Source: Diogma glabrata (lineage: Eukaryota > Arthropoda > Insecta > Diptera > Cylindrotomidae). Taken from it: DNA of 64,000 bases. The stretch spans positions 461,421,558 through 461,485,557 of the forward strand of contig OY856186.1 of the NCBI GenBank assembly GCA_963693315.1, in the 5' to 3' direction. Made by a program: the position numbers and the translations under genes. Below the pieces are notes generated by a model, which was not told where the DNA came from, ran no database searches, and was given only the letters and a program-made list of their open reading frames with translations. This document shows positions 49,417 to 62,002 of this stretch, in pieces. Within the stretch, counting starts at the first letter, position 1, and the number at the start of each line of letters is the position of its first letter.

Positions 49417-51416
49417 TTTTTTAACAATATAATTAGCCACTTGAAGCAAAACAAATGCTATAATGTGGCATACAAAAATAAACATTAACATATTACGACA
49501 TCTTAATCGTCTTAAATCTACGTTTACTTACTTAAAAATTAGATAAATAAATAAATAAATAAAATAGGAAAAATGTGAATTAAAAAATAATTAAATTAAG
49601 CTTATTATAATAGTAAGAAATAAAGAAAATACAACACAAAAAATAGAAAATGTTTGACTAAATAAAAACTGAGAATTAAAAATTGCAAATCAAAAATTAA
49701 AAATTTACAGAATGATAGAATTTTACAGAATTTCAGATGTTGATTTTCTTCATACTTGATATCTGGTGGGGAAGACTAACACTGTCTCCACCGCAGGACA
49801 TTACTCCAATAGACCTCATTAACTACTAAGGGGACTTAGATTCACCCACATTGCGCATCATACAGTGACATCGATGTCATCCTATAAGTTCAGGAGTTTT
49901 TTAAATATTACTCTATATGTACTAATCAATATTACAAAAATATGATACTACACACTTTTTATATATGCCGCCCTTAAACACATTTATATTGTTACCTTTT
50001 TGTTAATTAAATAAGATTCAGTGATTCATTTTTAATTGCTTAAATGTCAAATTCAGAGTAATATACGTGTTGTCCTACAAATTTCCTCCTTTTTTGTTTG
50101 GTTTGAATAGATTTCCAACATTTTATGTTTAATTTAATTATAACAACTTACCACCTAAAAATAGTTTTGTATGAATATGGACATAACAAAAACTAGTTAC
50201 AAAGAATATAAAAGTCCGAATAATAATAATAAAATTATTGAAAAGGTCTTTTCGTGTAATCAGATTCTTACGTTTTTGGTAAAAAAGTAATTTGAAAATT
50301 AATAATAGCAAAAAGTTTATTTCGAGTTGGATAATTTCAGTTGATTGTTGGACGCATGCACATTGCACAGTAATTGCTTAAATGCAAAGTTTAGAAATAT
50401 ATTCTTACTTCTGCTAAAACTCAAATAAGATTACTCTGGGGAGCGGGGCATTTATAAGAAGGTTCTAATTCTTTTAATTTTCATTCACAATATAGCAAAC
50501 TTCCTGTCTCTGTGAATGTTTTCAATTTTTTAAACGTAAGGGGGGGGGGGGGGTCTGAAATTTGCAAATTTTTTAGAATATCTCAAAAACTGTGCACCGC
50601 AAAATTCAAAAAAAAATTGCAATGTTTTTTAAATTGGGTCTCTTTCAAATGACACCCCCGCTTGGGTCAAAAAGTTTTTTTTCACCCTTCCCCACCCGAA
50701 TCCCTTAAAAGCACAAAAATAAAATTATATGAGACTTCGCTATAATATTCGTTCAGAGTTTATCAAACTTCCTGCCTCTGTGAATTTTTTATTAAATCTT
50801 TATGAAATCGATTTCTTTATGCTCAACACCATCTGAAGAAATGAGTTTTATATTTCGTTGAAATGAAAAACCCTTTAACTTAATATTAATTGAGAAGAAT
50901 TAATATTGAAACTTTATCACTAATCTCGACGTAAGCTTAATTTGTTTAATTTACTAAAATTATTTTTATACGGTACAATATATTAATCAATGAAATTATA
51001 AATTTACTTCTTAAAAAAAATTTTTTGATAGTGTTAAAAATTAAATAATTCAAAAATAAAATTAAATTTTTGGTTTTGGATTGCGGTAAAATCACTATAG
51101 TATTACAAATTGGTTTTTGTATATAGTTGCAAGTTTCCTTTTTTGATTTTACATTAAAAAACTATTTTTCAAAATTCAAAACAAATATATTTTTATTTTA
51201 TTTTAAATATATATGTTAATCTAACTTCTAAAAAACAATTTTAATTTTCTTATTTCTCTTACACGTGTTTCAATCTTTCGATCATCCTCAGAGAGGAAAT
51301 ATTCCCAACTAAGTCTAAAAATTCCTTCCTTGACAACGAAACTTCCGTAAGCTAATTAAATTAATGTGGGAAAACCCGAAATTTGAACATTTTAAGAATA
51401 ACAATTGTTTTAAGTA
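49417..51416. other. No gene; AT-rich with two related segments
   Basis: Near 50500 and 50760 the phrase CAAACTTCCTG(T/C)CTCTGTGAAT recurs, suggesting a diverged duplication. A 14-G run lies at 50541-50554. A slightly more complex part at 49760-49900 (CATTACTCCAATAGACCTCA) was not recognised. A Penelope-like tail is listed separately. Confidence 0.5.
51180..51300 (-). mobile_element. Possible Penelope-like 3' tail
   Basis: On the minus strand CTGAGGATGATCGAAAGATT, then GAAACACGTGTAAGAGAAAT and an A/T-rich end. Same layout as 12826-12890. Tail only. Confidence 0.4.
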
Positions 51417-52132
51417 TGTGGCAATAACTGTCCATATTATTGAAAAATTTAACTCCTGCTTTTTTTAAATAAAAAAAGAAAAGTTGCCTGGAAAAACGGA
51501 TTGTCAAAAAATTTAAAAAAATATTCATTCATTCGTTTTTTCATTAATATTAAGATTTATATTGTTTGTTTTCCTTTTATTAAAACAACATTAATTGTTA
51601 ATTATTTATAAAACAATTTAATTCGAAAAATTTAACAATTTTAATTTATATTAACAACTAGAATATATGTTGTGTTTGTTTCAACTTTAATATATGTTTA
51701 TATTAACTCGAGATTCTAATTGATGAAAGTATAAATGTTACTCTCGAATATTGTTCAGTTTTACTTTCACGCTTAAAATAAAATCTGATGTGATGAAAAG
51801 ATACATATTATTCTTTAATCATTAATAACAAAGTTTTAATATAGCTGAATTACTTTAAAAAATATAATCAAGAAGTTTCAAGTTAAGTTCATGAGATTAT
51901 TAGATGAATACGGCAGAACCATTACTACATGCAACTTTAGAAGAAACTAAAAATAAAATAACTTCTCTGCATCATCACTACCTAACAAAAACTTCATCGA
52001 TTGATCAACTCTAAATTACCTGGACAACATTATTTGGACATCTCCACTACAAATCAAAACTCCGCACATTATATTCATCAACAGGACTCACATCATCTGC
52101 TGTATCATCTCCACTAAACTCTAGCTACCAAA
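51417..52132 (+). repeat. CsRn1-type element 5' LTR, 716 bases
   Basis: Starts TGTGGCAATAACTG and ends CTAGCTACCAAA. It matches the 3' LTR in both outer parts (56795-57080 and 60501-60919), except for small differences and CTGCTGTATCAT near 52097, which the 3' LTR lacks. The end lacks a canonical CA; the boundary was set by the AGTA duplication. Confidence 0.9.
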
Positions 52133-52134
52133 AC

Positions 52135-52146
52135 TGGTGACCCCGA
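52135..52146 (+). other. Primer binding site complementary to tRNA-Trp
   Basis: TGGTGACCCCGA, two bases after the LTR, is complementary to the 3' end of eukaryotic tRNA-Trp (…TCGGGGTCACCA). The match ends after 12 bases (ATAAG instead of CGT). Confidence 0.85.
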
Positions 52147-52536
52147 TAAGAATCGTTCCAGGTAATTTTTCTTTTTACTTTTAAAAATCAGGAGTTGATT
52201 AAATAAATTTCATTTTATTGATTTAAACATTTTTTTTTGGGAATAACATTACAAATATTTTGATTATCTTCACTCCCGATTCGTTTTGTTAAAGAAATTT
52301 TTTTTGTTTTTGTTACTTTATCGGTTGCGATCTGCGGGTTGGTTATCGTGAACCAACACGCCCTGGAATTTTTATTGGCTGCAACATTCTTCTACCTTGT
52401 TGCCGTCCTCCTTGCCTACTTCAGTAACGGATGTAATTTTCCGGTGGTGTCTGCGAGCGACCCACCCTATCTAATCGAACTTGAACAGGAACAAGCTGCT
52501 CAGACCTTCACGGTAACGCACGAGTAGCTTGACCAG

Positions 52537-55500
52537 ATGTTAGACAAACGGATGGAAGCTGCATTTGTCAGAATGCAACTCCATCAAACATCTGCTCCTC
52601 CATCTACATCTTCCTCTTCAAAACCGCCACCTGCAAGTTCGGTTGAAAGACTTTCTGCAGCATCCGCTCCCCAAATTAACGCCATCACCCCAAAAGTCCC
52701 TCCCATTTGGTCTGATAAACCAGAACTTTGGTTTATCATGCTTGAGGGCCAATTCTCTCTGGGCAACATTAGGTCCCAGCAAGTACTTGGTGTCATAACG
52801 CCGTCTCTTGCTACGCTGGTAAGAGACATTATTGCCCAACCAGATACGGTTAACCCATATGATAAGCTTAAAGAGGCTCTTCTAGACCGCTTATCAAGCA
52901 GCCCTTCTGATCGCTTGCGCAACGTGCTCCGCGGTATGGAACTTGGGGGTCTCGTTTCAGAGAAAATGTTAAAAATTATTTGGGAAGATAAACTTCCACA
53001 GGTTGTGCGTACAGCTATCGCGGTAGTCAAGGCTGACTTGCCAAAGACTGCTGAGATAGCCGACAGAATTTTTGCCGCATTAGTTGGTCCTAACCTAAGT
53101 GCGGTAGATAGTCCTGCCGCTCCTTCTTCTTCTTTGTCAAGTGAGGACAAGGTCTGGGCTCTGCGATATCAGGAATTGCAGACCCAACACGCACAGCTGC
53201 TGAATGCCTTGCAGCACAGATCTTCTTCTCGACCCTTCCCTAGTAGTCGGAGTAGATCCAGGGATCGAAACGACTATAACGATTTTTGGCATAATCGCCC
53301 CAATCGCCCTAATCAATCTTCCGCGCGACCTCGTTCCAAGTCGCGCATTCAAATGTTCGATGGTATATGTTATTACCATCACACTTACGGGGATAACGCA
53401 CGCAAATGTGACCCCGATTGCAAATTATATTGCCCAAAATTTTTTTCTCCAAAAAAACTTTTAAGCTCATCACATGAGGCGGCGTGTGATGACAGCTTCT
53501 CTAAACTACGTCTCTTGATATTCGATATCAACTCCCGTCGACAATTCTTGGTTGACACAGGTGTCGGTGAAGTGTCAGTTCTCCCCGCAACTACTGAGGA
53601 AAAACTCTCGAAGAAATCAGCTTTCACTCTCTACGCTGCTAACGCCACTCCTGTTAGTACATATGGTAACAAAACTCTAACTCTAAACATTGGTCTCAGA
53701 CGTGTGTTCTGTCAGACCTTTGTTATCGCCAATGTTACCATCCCTATTCTTGGAGCTGATTTCTTGAACAAGTATGGTCTCCTAGTGGATATTAAAAATC
53801 GACGCCTCGTCGATCCACTAACATTCTTGTTCACTCTCGCCAAAATCTCCACTTCTCCAACGCTCTTGCTAACAACCATCAATAATGATACGGTTGATAT
53901 TCAAATTAGAAATATCCTTAATGATTTTAAGGGCATCACTTCTCCTCATGACCTAGCTAAGCCGGTCAAACATAACGTGACTCATGTCATTGAGACTCAC
54001 GGTCCTCCCGTCGCTTGTAAGTACCGACGATTAGCTCCTGACAAATTGGCCATCGCAAAGACGGAATTCAACATTATGTTGTCGCAAGGCATTTGCCGAC
54101 CGTCAAAAAGCCCTTGGTCCTCTCCTCTCCACCTCGCCAAAAAGAAGAACGGCGAATGGAGACCTTGCGGTGACTACCGCTCTCTTAATAACGTCACTAT
54201 TCCTGATAAATATCCTATTCCACATATTCAGGGTTTTTCGCATCAGCTTCATGAATGCAAATTTTTCTCCACTATCGATCTTGTCCGCGCATATCATCAA
54301 ATTCCTATTGATGAGCGCGATATTGCAAAAACTGCAATTTCAACTCCGTTCGAACTCTTCGAATTCGTTCAAATGACTTTTGGATTGCGAAACTTTGCGC
54401 AATCCTTCCAACGGTTTATGCATTCCCTTCTCCGAGACCTAAATTTCTGTTTCATCTACATAGATGACCTCCTTATTGCTTCTGAAACCTTTGAGGAACA
54501 CCTCAAACATCTTAGGACTGTTTTTGAGCGTCTTTCCGACGCTGGTCTCATTATCAACGTTGATAAATGCAACTTTGCTAAAACCAACGTTGACTTTCTC
54601 GGACATTCTTTTGATTCATCTGTTATCAAACCTACTCCTGAACGTGTCGATGCTATCAATCGTTTCGAACGTCCTGCAACAGTGCAGGTGCAACTCCGCC
54701 GTTTTCTCGGAATGATAAACTTCTACAGACGATTCATTCCTCACGCTGGTGGCAACCAAGCCATCCTCAACGATTTCCTTAAAGGTTCCAAAAAGAATGA
54801 CAAACGTGTTATTCAATGGTCCGAAGACGCCATTCAAGCCTTCGACTTATGCAAGCGGCAACTCAGTGAGGCAACAACTCTTTCTCACCCCTTACACTCT
54901 GCCCAACTTGCCGTTATGGTCGACGCTTCCGACAAGGCAATTGGCGCTGTTGTCCAACAAAAAATTAACGACTGCTGGACACCACTTAGTTTCTTCTCTG
55001 TGCGACTCGATGAAACGCAACAGAAATACAGCGCTTATGATCGCGAACTCCTTGCAGCTTACTCTGCAATTAAACACTTCCGTTATCTCCTTGAAGGTAG
55101 AACCTTCACGCTCTTTACCGGTCATAAGCCACTCATCTACGCTTTGTCGCAGAACCCTGCCAAAGCTAGTCCTCGCCAATTCCGCCATCTAGATTTTATC
55201 AGTCAATTCACGACTGATATTCGTCACATTTCTGGAATCGATAATGTAGTCGCTGACACACTTTCTCGTGTCGAGCAAATATCAATTCCAGAAAACATTA
55301 ACTACGACGAAATTGCTGACACTCAGTTCAACGATAACGAACTAAAGGAATTAGTGAACACTAGTCCCACACTTCAATTCCAATCCTTTCCAGTATCGTT
55401 TGGCAATTCGAATGCCAAAACTATTTTATGTGATACCTCTTCTGGTAATCCACGACCTTTTATTCCAAAGCAATTTCGTCAATCTGTTTTCAATAGTCTC

Positions 55501-56751
55501 CATAATTTATCTCACCCAGGAGTCCACAGTTCTGTCAAACTCCTAACTGAAAAAGTCATTTGGCCATCCATTAAAAAGGATGTACGACAAATGGCTCAGA
55601 ACTGCCTGGCTTGCCAAAAGGCAAAAGTTTCTCGCCATACTCAATTTCCTTTAGGTAACTATCCCTCCACTTCTCAAAGATTTTCTGAGATCCACATGGA
55701 CATTATTGGTCCACTTACTACCTCTGAGGACAAACGCTATTGTGTCACAATTATTGACCGCTATACTCGATGGCCTGAAGCCATCCCTATCTCGGATATC
55801 ACAGCTGAAACAGTAGCATCAGCTCTCTATTCCAATTGGATTTCTCGTTTCGGAGTACCTTCAGTAATCTTCACTGATCAGGGCTCCCAATTCGAATCCA
55901 ATATCTTCAGCGACTTGTCAAAACTAATCGGTTTCGAACGCGAACGAACTACAAGTTACAATCCTAAATGTAACGGCCTCATCGAACGTTGGCACCGAAC
56001 TTTAAAATCTGCGATAATGGCCTACGACAGAACGGATTGGACGCGTATATTACCGTCAATACTACTTGGTTTACGAACCACTTTCCGTGAAGATTTTCAA
56101 TCTTCATCGGCTGAGCTCGTCTACGGTACTAACATACGTCTTCCCGGAGAATTCTTCAGCCAAAATTCTAACTCCACTCCACAATCTGATTTCGTTTCAC
56201 AATTGAAACAACATTTTACTCACCTTCGTCCATCTATTGCTTCAAGACACACTTCTCCTAATGTTTTCGTCTCCAAAAATCTCCAGTCTTGTTCGCATGT
56301 CTTCTTACGTACTGACTTAGTACGTAAATCTCTTCAACCTCCATACGAAGGTCCTTTCCAAGTCATCAGGCGCGATGATAAAAATTTCGTTATTGACCGT
56401 AAAGGTCAACATATTCGAGTATCCATCGACAGATTAAAACCTTGCTTTAGGGAACAATCTGAAGATGACTTAACTCAAAACTCACCTACTTCGAGCACTG
56501 ATCTCAGTCGCGCAGACGAAGCCTTGTCTTCTACAGATAACGTCCATTCTACTCTTCCGGACACATCCACGTCTTTCCCTTCTACCTCTGAAGATGCGAG
56601 GAAACGCGACACTAAAGCGAATGTTTCAACTAAGAAGGTCAGATTTAATCTTATTCCTCAAACACAACTATTCCACCATGTATCTACAACTACTCGAGCA
56701 GGTAGAACCACTCGTACCCCTGCTCGTTTCCTTCGTTTTGTAGCACAATAA
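52537..56751 (+). CDS. gag-pol: CsRn1-type Gag-Pol polyprotein, 1404 residues
   Basis: One frame. Gag to about residue 310, with core [20 protein letters not shown] and zinc motif [14 protein letters not shown] (about 278-291) of CsRn1 CHCC type. Protease [13 protein letters not shown] (about 337). [36 protein letters not shown] and catalytic [10 protein letters not shown] (about 640). RNase H begins [13 protein letters not shown] (about 790), but the usual TDHKPL is TGHKPL (about 863): the catalytic Asp is Gly, so RNase H is probably dead. Integrase has an HHCC finger (HPGVHSS...CLACQKAK, about 990-1030), then the D,D,E residues in [17 protein letters not shown] and [10 protein letters not shown]. 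The first ATG was chosen. The same frame is open upstream to 52339 except for TAG at 52525-52527 (CAG to TAG likely) and encodes Gag-like PPYLIELEQEQAAQTFTVTH, so the true Gag start may lie further 5' and this copy may be N-terminally broken. Confidence 0.92.
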   Translation: MLDKRMEAAFVRMQLHQTSAPPSTSSSSKPPPASSVERLSAASAPQINAITPKVPPIWSDKPELWFIMLEGQFSLGNIRSQQVLGVITPSLATLVRDIIAQPDTVNPYDKLKEALLDRLSSSPSDRLRNVLRGMELGGLVSEKMLKIIWEDKLPQVVRTAIAVVKADLPKTAEIADRIFAALVGPNLSAVDSPAAPSSSLSSEDKVWALRYQELQTQHAQLLNALQHRSSSRPFPSSRSRSRDRNDYNDFWHNRPNRPNQSSARPRSKSRIQMFDGICYYHHTYGDNARKCDPDCKLYCPKFFSPKKLLSSSHEAACDDSFSKLRLLIFDINSRRQFLVDTGVGEVSVLPATTEEKLSKKSAFTLYAANATPVSTYGNKTLTLNIGLRRVFCQTFVIANVTIPILGADFLNKYGLLVDIKNRRLVDPLTFLFTLAKISTSPTLLLTTINNDTVDIQIRNILNDFKGITSPHDLAKPVKHNVTHVIETHGPPVACKYRRLAPDKLAIAKTEFNIMLSQGICRPSKSPWSSPLHLAKKKNGEWRPCGDYRSLNNVTIPDKYPIPHIQGFSHQLHECKFFSTIDLVRAYHQIPIDERDIAKTAISTPFELFEFVQMTFGLRNFAQSFQRFMHSLLRDLNFCFIYIDDLLIASETFEEHLKHLRTVFERLSDAGLIINVDKCNFAKTNVDFLGHSFDSSVIKPTPERVDAINRFERPATVQVQLRRFLGMINFYRRFIPHAGGNQAILNDFLKGSKKNDKRVIQWSEDAIQAFDLCKRQLSEATTLSHPLHSAQLAVMVDASDKAIGAVVQQKINDCWTPLSFFSVRLDETQQKYSAYDRELLAAYSAIKHFRYLLEGRTFTLFTGHKPLIYALSQNPAKASPRQFRHLDFISQFTTDIRHISGIDNVVADTLSRVEQISIPENINYDEIADTQFNDNELKELVNTSPTLQFQSFPVSFGNSNAKTILCDTSSGNPRPFIPKQFRQSVFNSLHNLSHPGVHSSVKLLTEKVIWPSIKKDVRQMAQNCLACQKAKVSRHTQFPLGNYPSTSQRFSEIHMDIIGPLTTSEDKRYCVTIIDRYTRWPEAIPISDITAETVASALYSNWISRFGVPSVIFTDQGSQFESNIFSDLSKLIGFERERTTSYNPKCNGLIERWHRTLKSAIMAYDRTDWTRILPSILLGLRTTFREDFQSSSAELVYGTNIRLPGEFFSQNSNSTPQSDFVSQLKQHFTHLRPSIASRHTSPNVFVSKNLQSCSHVFLRTDLVRKSLQPPYEGPFQVIRRDDKNFVIDRKGQHIRVSIDRLKPCFREQSEDDLTQNSPTSSTDLSRADEALSSTDNVHSTLPDTSTSFPSTSEDARKRDTKANVSTKKVRFNLIPQTQLFHHVSTTTRAGRTTRTPARFLRFVAQ

Positions 56752-56781
56752 TTTCTATATCGTCCCATCTTCGATGGCACT

Positions 56782-56794
56782 AGGGGGGGAGTGT
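56782..56794 (+). other. Polypurine tract
   Basis: AGGGGGGGAGTGT directly before the 3' LTR; the plus-strand primer site. Repeated at about 62119-62132 in the duplicated segment. Confidence 0.75.
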
Positions 56795-57080
56795 TGTGGC
56801 AATAACTTTCCATATTATTGATAAAAATTTAACTCCTGCTTTTTTTAAATAAAAAAAGAAAAGTTGCCTGGAAAAACGGATTGTCAAAAAATTTAAAAAT
56901 ATATTCATTTATTCGTTTTTTCATTCATATTAAAATTTATATTGTTTGTTTTCCTTTTATTAAAACAACATTAATTGTTAATTATTTATAAAACAATTTA
57001 ATTCGAAAAATTTAACAATTTTAATTTATATTAACAACTAGAATATATGTTGTGTTTGTTTCAACTTTAATATATGTTTA

Positions 57081-58759
57081 CACTGAAAAAAAAGAATGTT
57101 TAACAAATATTTGCGTTAAACTGTCTTATGTTTGGTAGAAAAGAAAATTGTTTGTAGCAAACATTTATTTGTGATTACAAACCAAAATCTTGTGCTACAA
57201 ACAGTACATTCGAAATATTGTTTTACCGAAAAAATAATATATTTTGACTAGTTGATACAAACAATTTACTGTTCATTTTAAACATTTCAGGTGTTTGTAT
57301 CTACTAAACACAAAACTCAAAACCAATAATTTCTACTAAACATTTGAATCGTTCGCGACAAACACTTCGATTGTTTCCTTTAAATTATATGGTAAAGGAG
57401 TGTTTATGGAAAACAACAAATGTTTGTAGTAAAAAATTGTTGTTATGGGTAAACTTTTTAGTTTTTAAATTGCATCTGTTTCTTTGATTATTTTGTCATT
57501 TGTATTTTAAAAGTGATTGAGAAAAGAAGTTAATTAATTGTTTTTGAAATTTATAATAATTTTATAAAATTTAAATTAATTTGTATTTCAAAAAATGATT
57601 TCATGAAAATAGAAAAAGCGTGTAAAAGTGTTTTTAATAATATTTAATAATATTTAATAATATAATTATTTTCTAAAAATTTAACAAGAGATACAAAAAC
57701 AAAATTGTGTATAAATAGGTGAGTTCAAAATTTTATAAGAAGTTTTATTGTGTTTATATAATTTATGAATTTATTATTAATATGTTTTGTTAATTAAAAA
57801 TAGGATAAACAACTGCATATTCACTGCATCAACAGTTAAAATAATTAATTTAGTAATTTATATATGTACATATAATCTAGCAGATATTTTTCTATAAACC
57901 GTATGATGGAGGATATTTTGAGCTCGTAGCTCATTATTAGTATTATGAAGATGAAATGCCAGTCAGTATTGATCAAACACATAAAAAAATTTAATTAAAT
58001 ATATTTATGACGTCAATTTTTAGAGGATCCACACTTGCAAATATTTAACATTACATATTCTTAATTTTCTATCTATTCTATTTGCAAAATTGGATAATCA
58101 AATCACACCGTTTATTATATTTAAGATATAAAATAATTTGATAAATTTAATTTAATTAACAATTTAATTTAATAATAATTTTATAAAATAAATTTTGTAA
58201 ATAATTTTAATTTCATAATAGAAATAATAGACCAAAACATAATTATAAAAATAAATAATAAAAATAATAATAATAAAAATAAAAAATAATAAAAAAAAAT
58301 AAATATGTTCTAACAAATTGGAGTTGTTGTTTTTCTTAACCCAATTAAATTCAACTGTTTTAAAAAAATATTAGTCAGTGAAGACAAACATATATCATAT
58401 GTTATCGTTTGTAATAAACTCTTCTTATCTTTCATGAGAAACACATATAGTGTTTCTAGTAGCTACAAATTAATATTTGGAACAAATATTATAGTATTTG
58501 TCGCAAACACTTTTTATGTGGTAATTGTTTGCCACAAAAACTTTCTATCAGTGATAACAAACTTTTCTTGTGTATAGCAAACAACATTTTTTGTTCCTTC
58601 GAAATACTTCTTGTTTGCTCCAAAATATAAGAACATTTGTAGCAAATAGAAATAGTATTTTCCTTGAACAATAATATTATATGCAACAAACAATACTCAC
58701 AAACACTTTTCTCGTTTCCTGCAAAAAGTGTTTGAGGCAAATATATCGTTTTTTGAGTG
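57081..58759. mobile_element. Non-autonomous TIR element, 1679 bases, TA target duplication
   Basis: Ends CACTGAAAAAA at 57081 and, inverted, CACTCAAAAAA at 58759, flanked by TA on each side (57079-57080, 58760-58761), as for Tc1/mariner-type elements. Subterminal regions (57090-57430 and 58480-58745) are crowded with GTTTGTAGCAAACA-like words in both orientations. The core is AT-rich without transposase. The segment at 62410-62425 is the same sequence without the insertion, which fixes both ends. Confidence 0.85.
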
Positions 58760-58808
58760 TATATATTAAAGTTTATAAAACTTTAATATATGTTTATATA
58801 TAAAAAAA

Positions 58809-60429
58809 AATACCCCAAATCCAGTCTTCAGGAGTTAATATGAAACAATTACATTTCAAACCCAAAATTGTCGAAAAACTTTTAAGGGGGTTAAACAACA
58901 ACAAAGCTTCTGGTCTGGACAACATTCCTCCTGTTATTCTAAAAACATTTTCAAAAGAACTTGCACCAACCCTCACCAAAATATTTTATAAATCCTATAA
59001 ATCTGGTATTTTTCCATCCTGCTGGAAGTTGGCCAATGTCCAGCCTGTCCCAAAAAAAGGAACGAAATGTGATATTTCAAATTATAGACCAATAGCCTTA
59101 CTCCCAGTCATGTCTAAAATATACGAGCACTATATTAATTCACACATATCCAAATTTTTGGAAGACAACCATTTGATATCTGACAGCCAATACGGTTTTA
59201 GAAACAAAAGATCAACAACCGATCTATTGAACTATGTGGCACATATTTGGAATAGCATACTTGAGAAAGGTGGTGAAACGTACGTGATCGCGTTAGACAT
59301 CTCAAAAGCATTTGATCGAATTTGGCATGCCAACTTGATCAACAAGCTCGTTGCGTACGGTTTCCATCCCGCAGTCGTGAAGTTGATTCAAAATTTTCTG
59401 TCTAACCGATACATCTTGGTATCTATAGATTGCTTTTCTTCTGAGTCTAAATTAATAACCGCTGGTGTACCCCAAGGCTCAGTTTTATCTCCCACTTTAT
59501 TTTTAATTTATATGAACGAAGTGTTGCAAATCACCAGTAACCCAATAAATAGTTTTGCAGATGATAGCACACTGCACAAGTCATTCGTCCCCTTATCTTC
59601 AAAGGGTAAACTGCATGAACGAATAAATCCCGTCCGGAGAGACGCTGCCATAAATGTAAACGAGGACCTAAAAAAAGTCGCCGATTGGGGTGACAAAAAT
59701 TTGGTCCATTTTAATTCCACCAAAACACAGCTATTGATTGTTTCCAGATCAAAGACCGATTTTCCCAACGATATTTCAATTAATATGTGTGACGACCAAA
59801 TAGACGAATGTGAAAGCATTCGTTTATTGGGAGTCACAATATCCAATGACTTACTCTGGAACGATCATATAATGGCCATGGCAAAGAGCGCGTCAAGAAA
59901 ACTCGGCCTCCTCAATAGATGTAAAAAATATTTTACTTCGCATCAATTACTCCACATTTATAAGTCCTATATTCGTCCCTGTATGGAGTATTGTTGTCAA
60001 GTTTGGGCGCTGCATCTGTTACTATCCTGGCTCTTTTGGACTCTGTTCAAAAGCGAGCTATACGAATTGTTGGTGATCGAGATTTGACATTAGATCTTGA
60101 TTCCCTGCAACATCGTCGCACTATTGCTGATCTCGTTGTTTTTTATAAATATCGTCACCAGCAGTGCTCGGATGAAATCAGGTCCATAATGCCTCAGACA
60201 TATGTTTTTCCCCGTTTTACTCGTCAATCGGTTTGTACCGCCCGGTCGGACTGTCGAGATTACTCACTGTCATAGTAAAAGAATGCAAAGGGATTTGTTT
60301 GTGCGTACATCGTACACATGGAATGCTTTGCCCGAATCAATAGTCTCGAGTGCCTTCAATCCACAAAGATTTAAAAAAAGCGTCCACCTATACCTCAAGA
60401 CGCATGTTGTTGTGGGACCTACGTCTTAA
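58809..60429 (+). pseudogene. LINE-B RT, copy 2, partial, two frameshifts
   Basis: The main frame (58840-60087) contains FKPKIVEKLLRGLNNNKASG, DISNYRPIALLPVMSKIYE, YGFRNKRSTTD, ALDISKAFDRIWH, AGVPQGSVLSPTLFLIYMNE, catalytic SFADDSTLH and LLGVTISNDLLWNDH. One missing G near 60005 (CQVWA for CQVWGAAS) shifts the frame to 59991-60275 (LALLDSVQKRAIRIVGD, DSLQHRRTIADL), and another change near 60230 shifts to 60202-60429 (RDLFVRTSYTWNALPE). Better preserved than copy 1. Confidence 0.88.
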
Positions 60430-60500
60430 AAGGTATCTTGTGTTGTTGTGACACATTTTGTAATTCCTACTACACAACACTTTTTATTAAAAAAAAAAAA
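58809..60500 (+). mobile_element. LINE-B copy 2, 5'-truncated, inside the 3' LTR
   Basis: Starts at AATACCCCAAATCCAGTCTT, matching LINE-B copy 1 from about 9678, and ends with TTTTTATTA12 at 60489-60500, where LTR sequence resumes (TATTAACTCGAG). It is truncated between the endonuclease and RT. Its junction with the LTR also appears in the 62003-62740 segment, so this insertion predates that duplication. Confidence 0.9.
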
Positions 60501-61145
60501 TATTAACTCGAGATTCTAATTGATGAAAGTATAAATGTTACTCTCGATATTGTTCAGTTTTACTTTCACGCTTAAAATAAAATCTGATGTGATGAAGAGA
60601 TACATATTATTCTTTAATCATTAATAACAAAGTAATAATATAGCTGAATTACTTTAAAAAATATAATCAAGAAGTTTCAAGTTAAGTTCATGAGATTATT
60701 AGATGAATACGGCAGAACCATTACTACATGAAACTTTAGAAGAAACTAAAAATAAAATAACTTCTCAGCATCATCACTACCTAACAAAAACTTCATCGAT
60801 TGATCAACTCTAAATTACCTGGACAACATTATTTGGACATCTCCACTACAAATCAAAACTCCGCACATTATATTCATCAACAGGACTCACATCATCTCCA
60901 CTAAACTCTAGCTACCAAAAGTATAATAAAATAAGGATAAGTACAAAAATTGTGGGCGTTGTGAATTTTAACAATACAAAAATAGAAATGAATTTATGAA
61001 TTAAACATCTTAAAACTAAACTAAATATTGAAATGTTACAGTTTGATTATGATTATTTTTTATAATTTTTTTTAATGAGGCTAAATAAGTCTGATGTTAT
61101 GAAGTTTTGTTTTTCTTCGCAGTTCATGATATTTGGTTTGTGTTT

Positions 61146-61451
<306 letters not shown>

Positions 61452-61942
61452 ATATATATAAAATTGAAAGTATGTATGTTTGTACCTTATGCATTAATAA
61501 ACCATTCATCCGATCATCATGAAACTTTGGGAAGTTGTTGTGTACACTTGCGCATAGGTAACAGGTAAATTTTTTTTTTGAATGGAACCCCAGGGAGGGC
61601 TATTATAATTATCTTAAGGGGTTCTGCCTAAATGTTGATAATAATATAATTTGATTTTTCTTTAAATATTGTTTTATACGGTTAGATTCCTTTGATCAAG
61701 TTTTTTGTTGAACATAATTTAATGAAATTGAAAAATGAAAGTATGATCTGAAACAATTACATTTGTATATCAAAACTATATGTATTTGAATTAAACACTT
61801 AATGATGTTACAAATTTTATCATCTATACAATGTGTTATTGTTATATTGGTAATAAACTAAATATGTTATTGGTTTGCAATTGTATATGTAATGCATGTT
61901 TCTCCAACTAAGAAAGATAGTTGATAACATCGATTAAAAGCT

Positions 61943-62002
61943 CAAAATTACGAAATGGAATTCGCACAAATACTATACAAAGAAGCATAGCTTATGTATA
62001 AT
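61943..62002 (+). repeat. 60-base direct repeat, left copy
   Basis: Starts CAAAATTACGAAATGGAATT and ends AGCTTATGTATAAT. Identical by eye to 62741-62800. It borders the chimeric insert 62003-62740. Confidence 0.9.

Larger units (their letters stand above)
51417..60919 (+). mobile_element. CsRn1-type Ty3/Gypsy element with 4-bp AGTA target duplication
   Basis: 5' LTR 51417-52132, tRNA-Trp-type primer site, one long Gag-Pol frame, polypurine tract and 3' LTR 56795-60919. AGTA occurs directly outside both ends (51413-51416, 60920-60923). The tRNA-Trp primer site and the Gag zinc motif of CHCC layout are the two diagnostic traits of the CsRn1 clade. The 3' LTR is split by LINE-B copy 2 and a TIR element. 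The two LTRs differ at roughly a dozen positions plus a 12-base deletion, so the insertion is fairly young. Confidence 0.92.
56795..60919 (+). repeat. CsRn1-type element 3' LTR, split by two insertions
   Basis: LTR parts are 56795-57080 and 60501-60919. Between them lie a TIR element (57081-58759), a 49-base filler that repeats CTTTAATATATGTTTATA from the LTR, and LINE-B copy 2. The insertion point corresponds to 51700/51701 of the 5' LTR. Confidence 0.9.

Noticed and set aside
50541..50554. 14-G run as a possible G-quadruplex or regulatory site
   Set aside because: A single homopolymer without further G-tracts; it may be polymorphic or a sequencing artefact. The same holds for the G-run at 38198-38212.
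52339..52527. Hydrophobic 62-residue ORF as a separate membrane protein
   Set aside because: It is in the same frame as Gag-Pol, separated by one TAG, begins with TTG, and its C-terminal part looks like the Gag N-terminus.
52584..55192. Several ORFs of 65-188 residues on both strands
   Set aside because: All are shadows of the CsRn1-type Gag-Pol frame.
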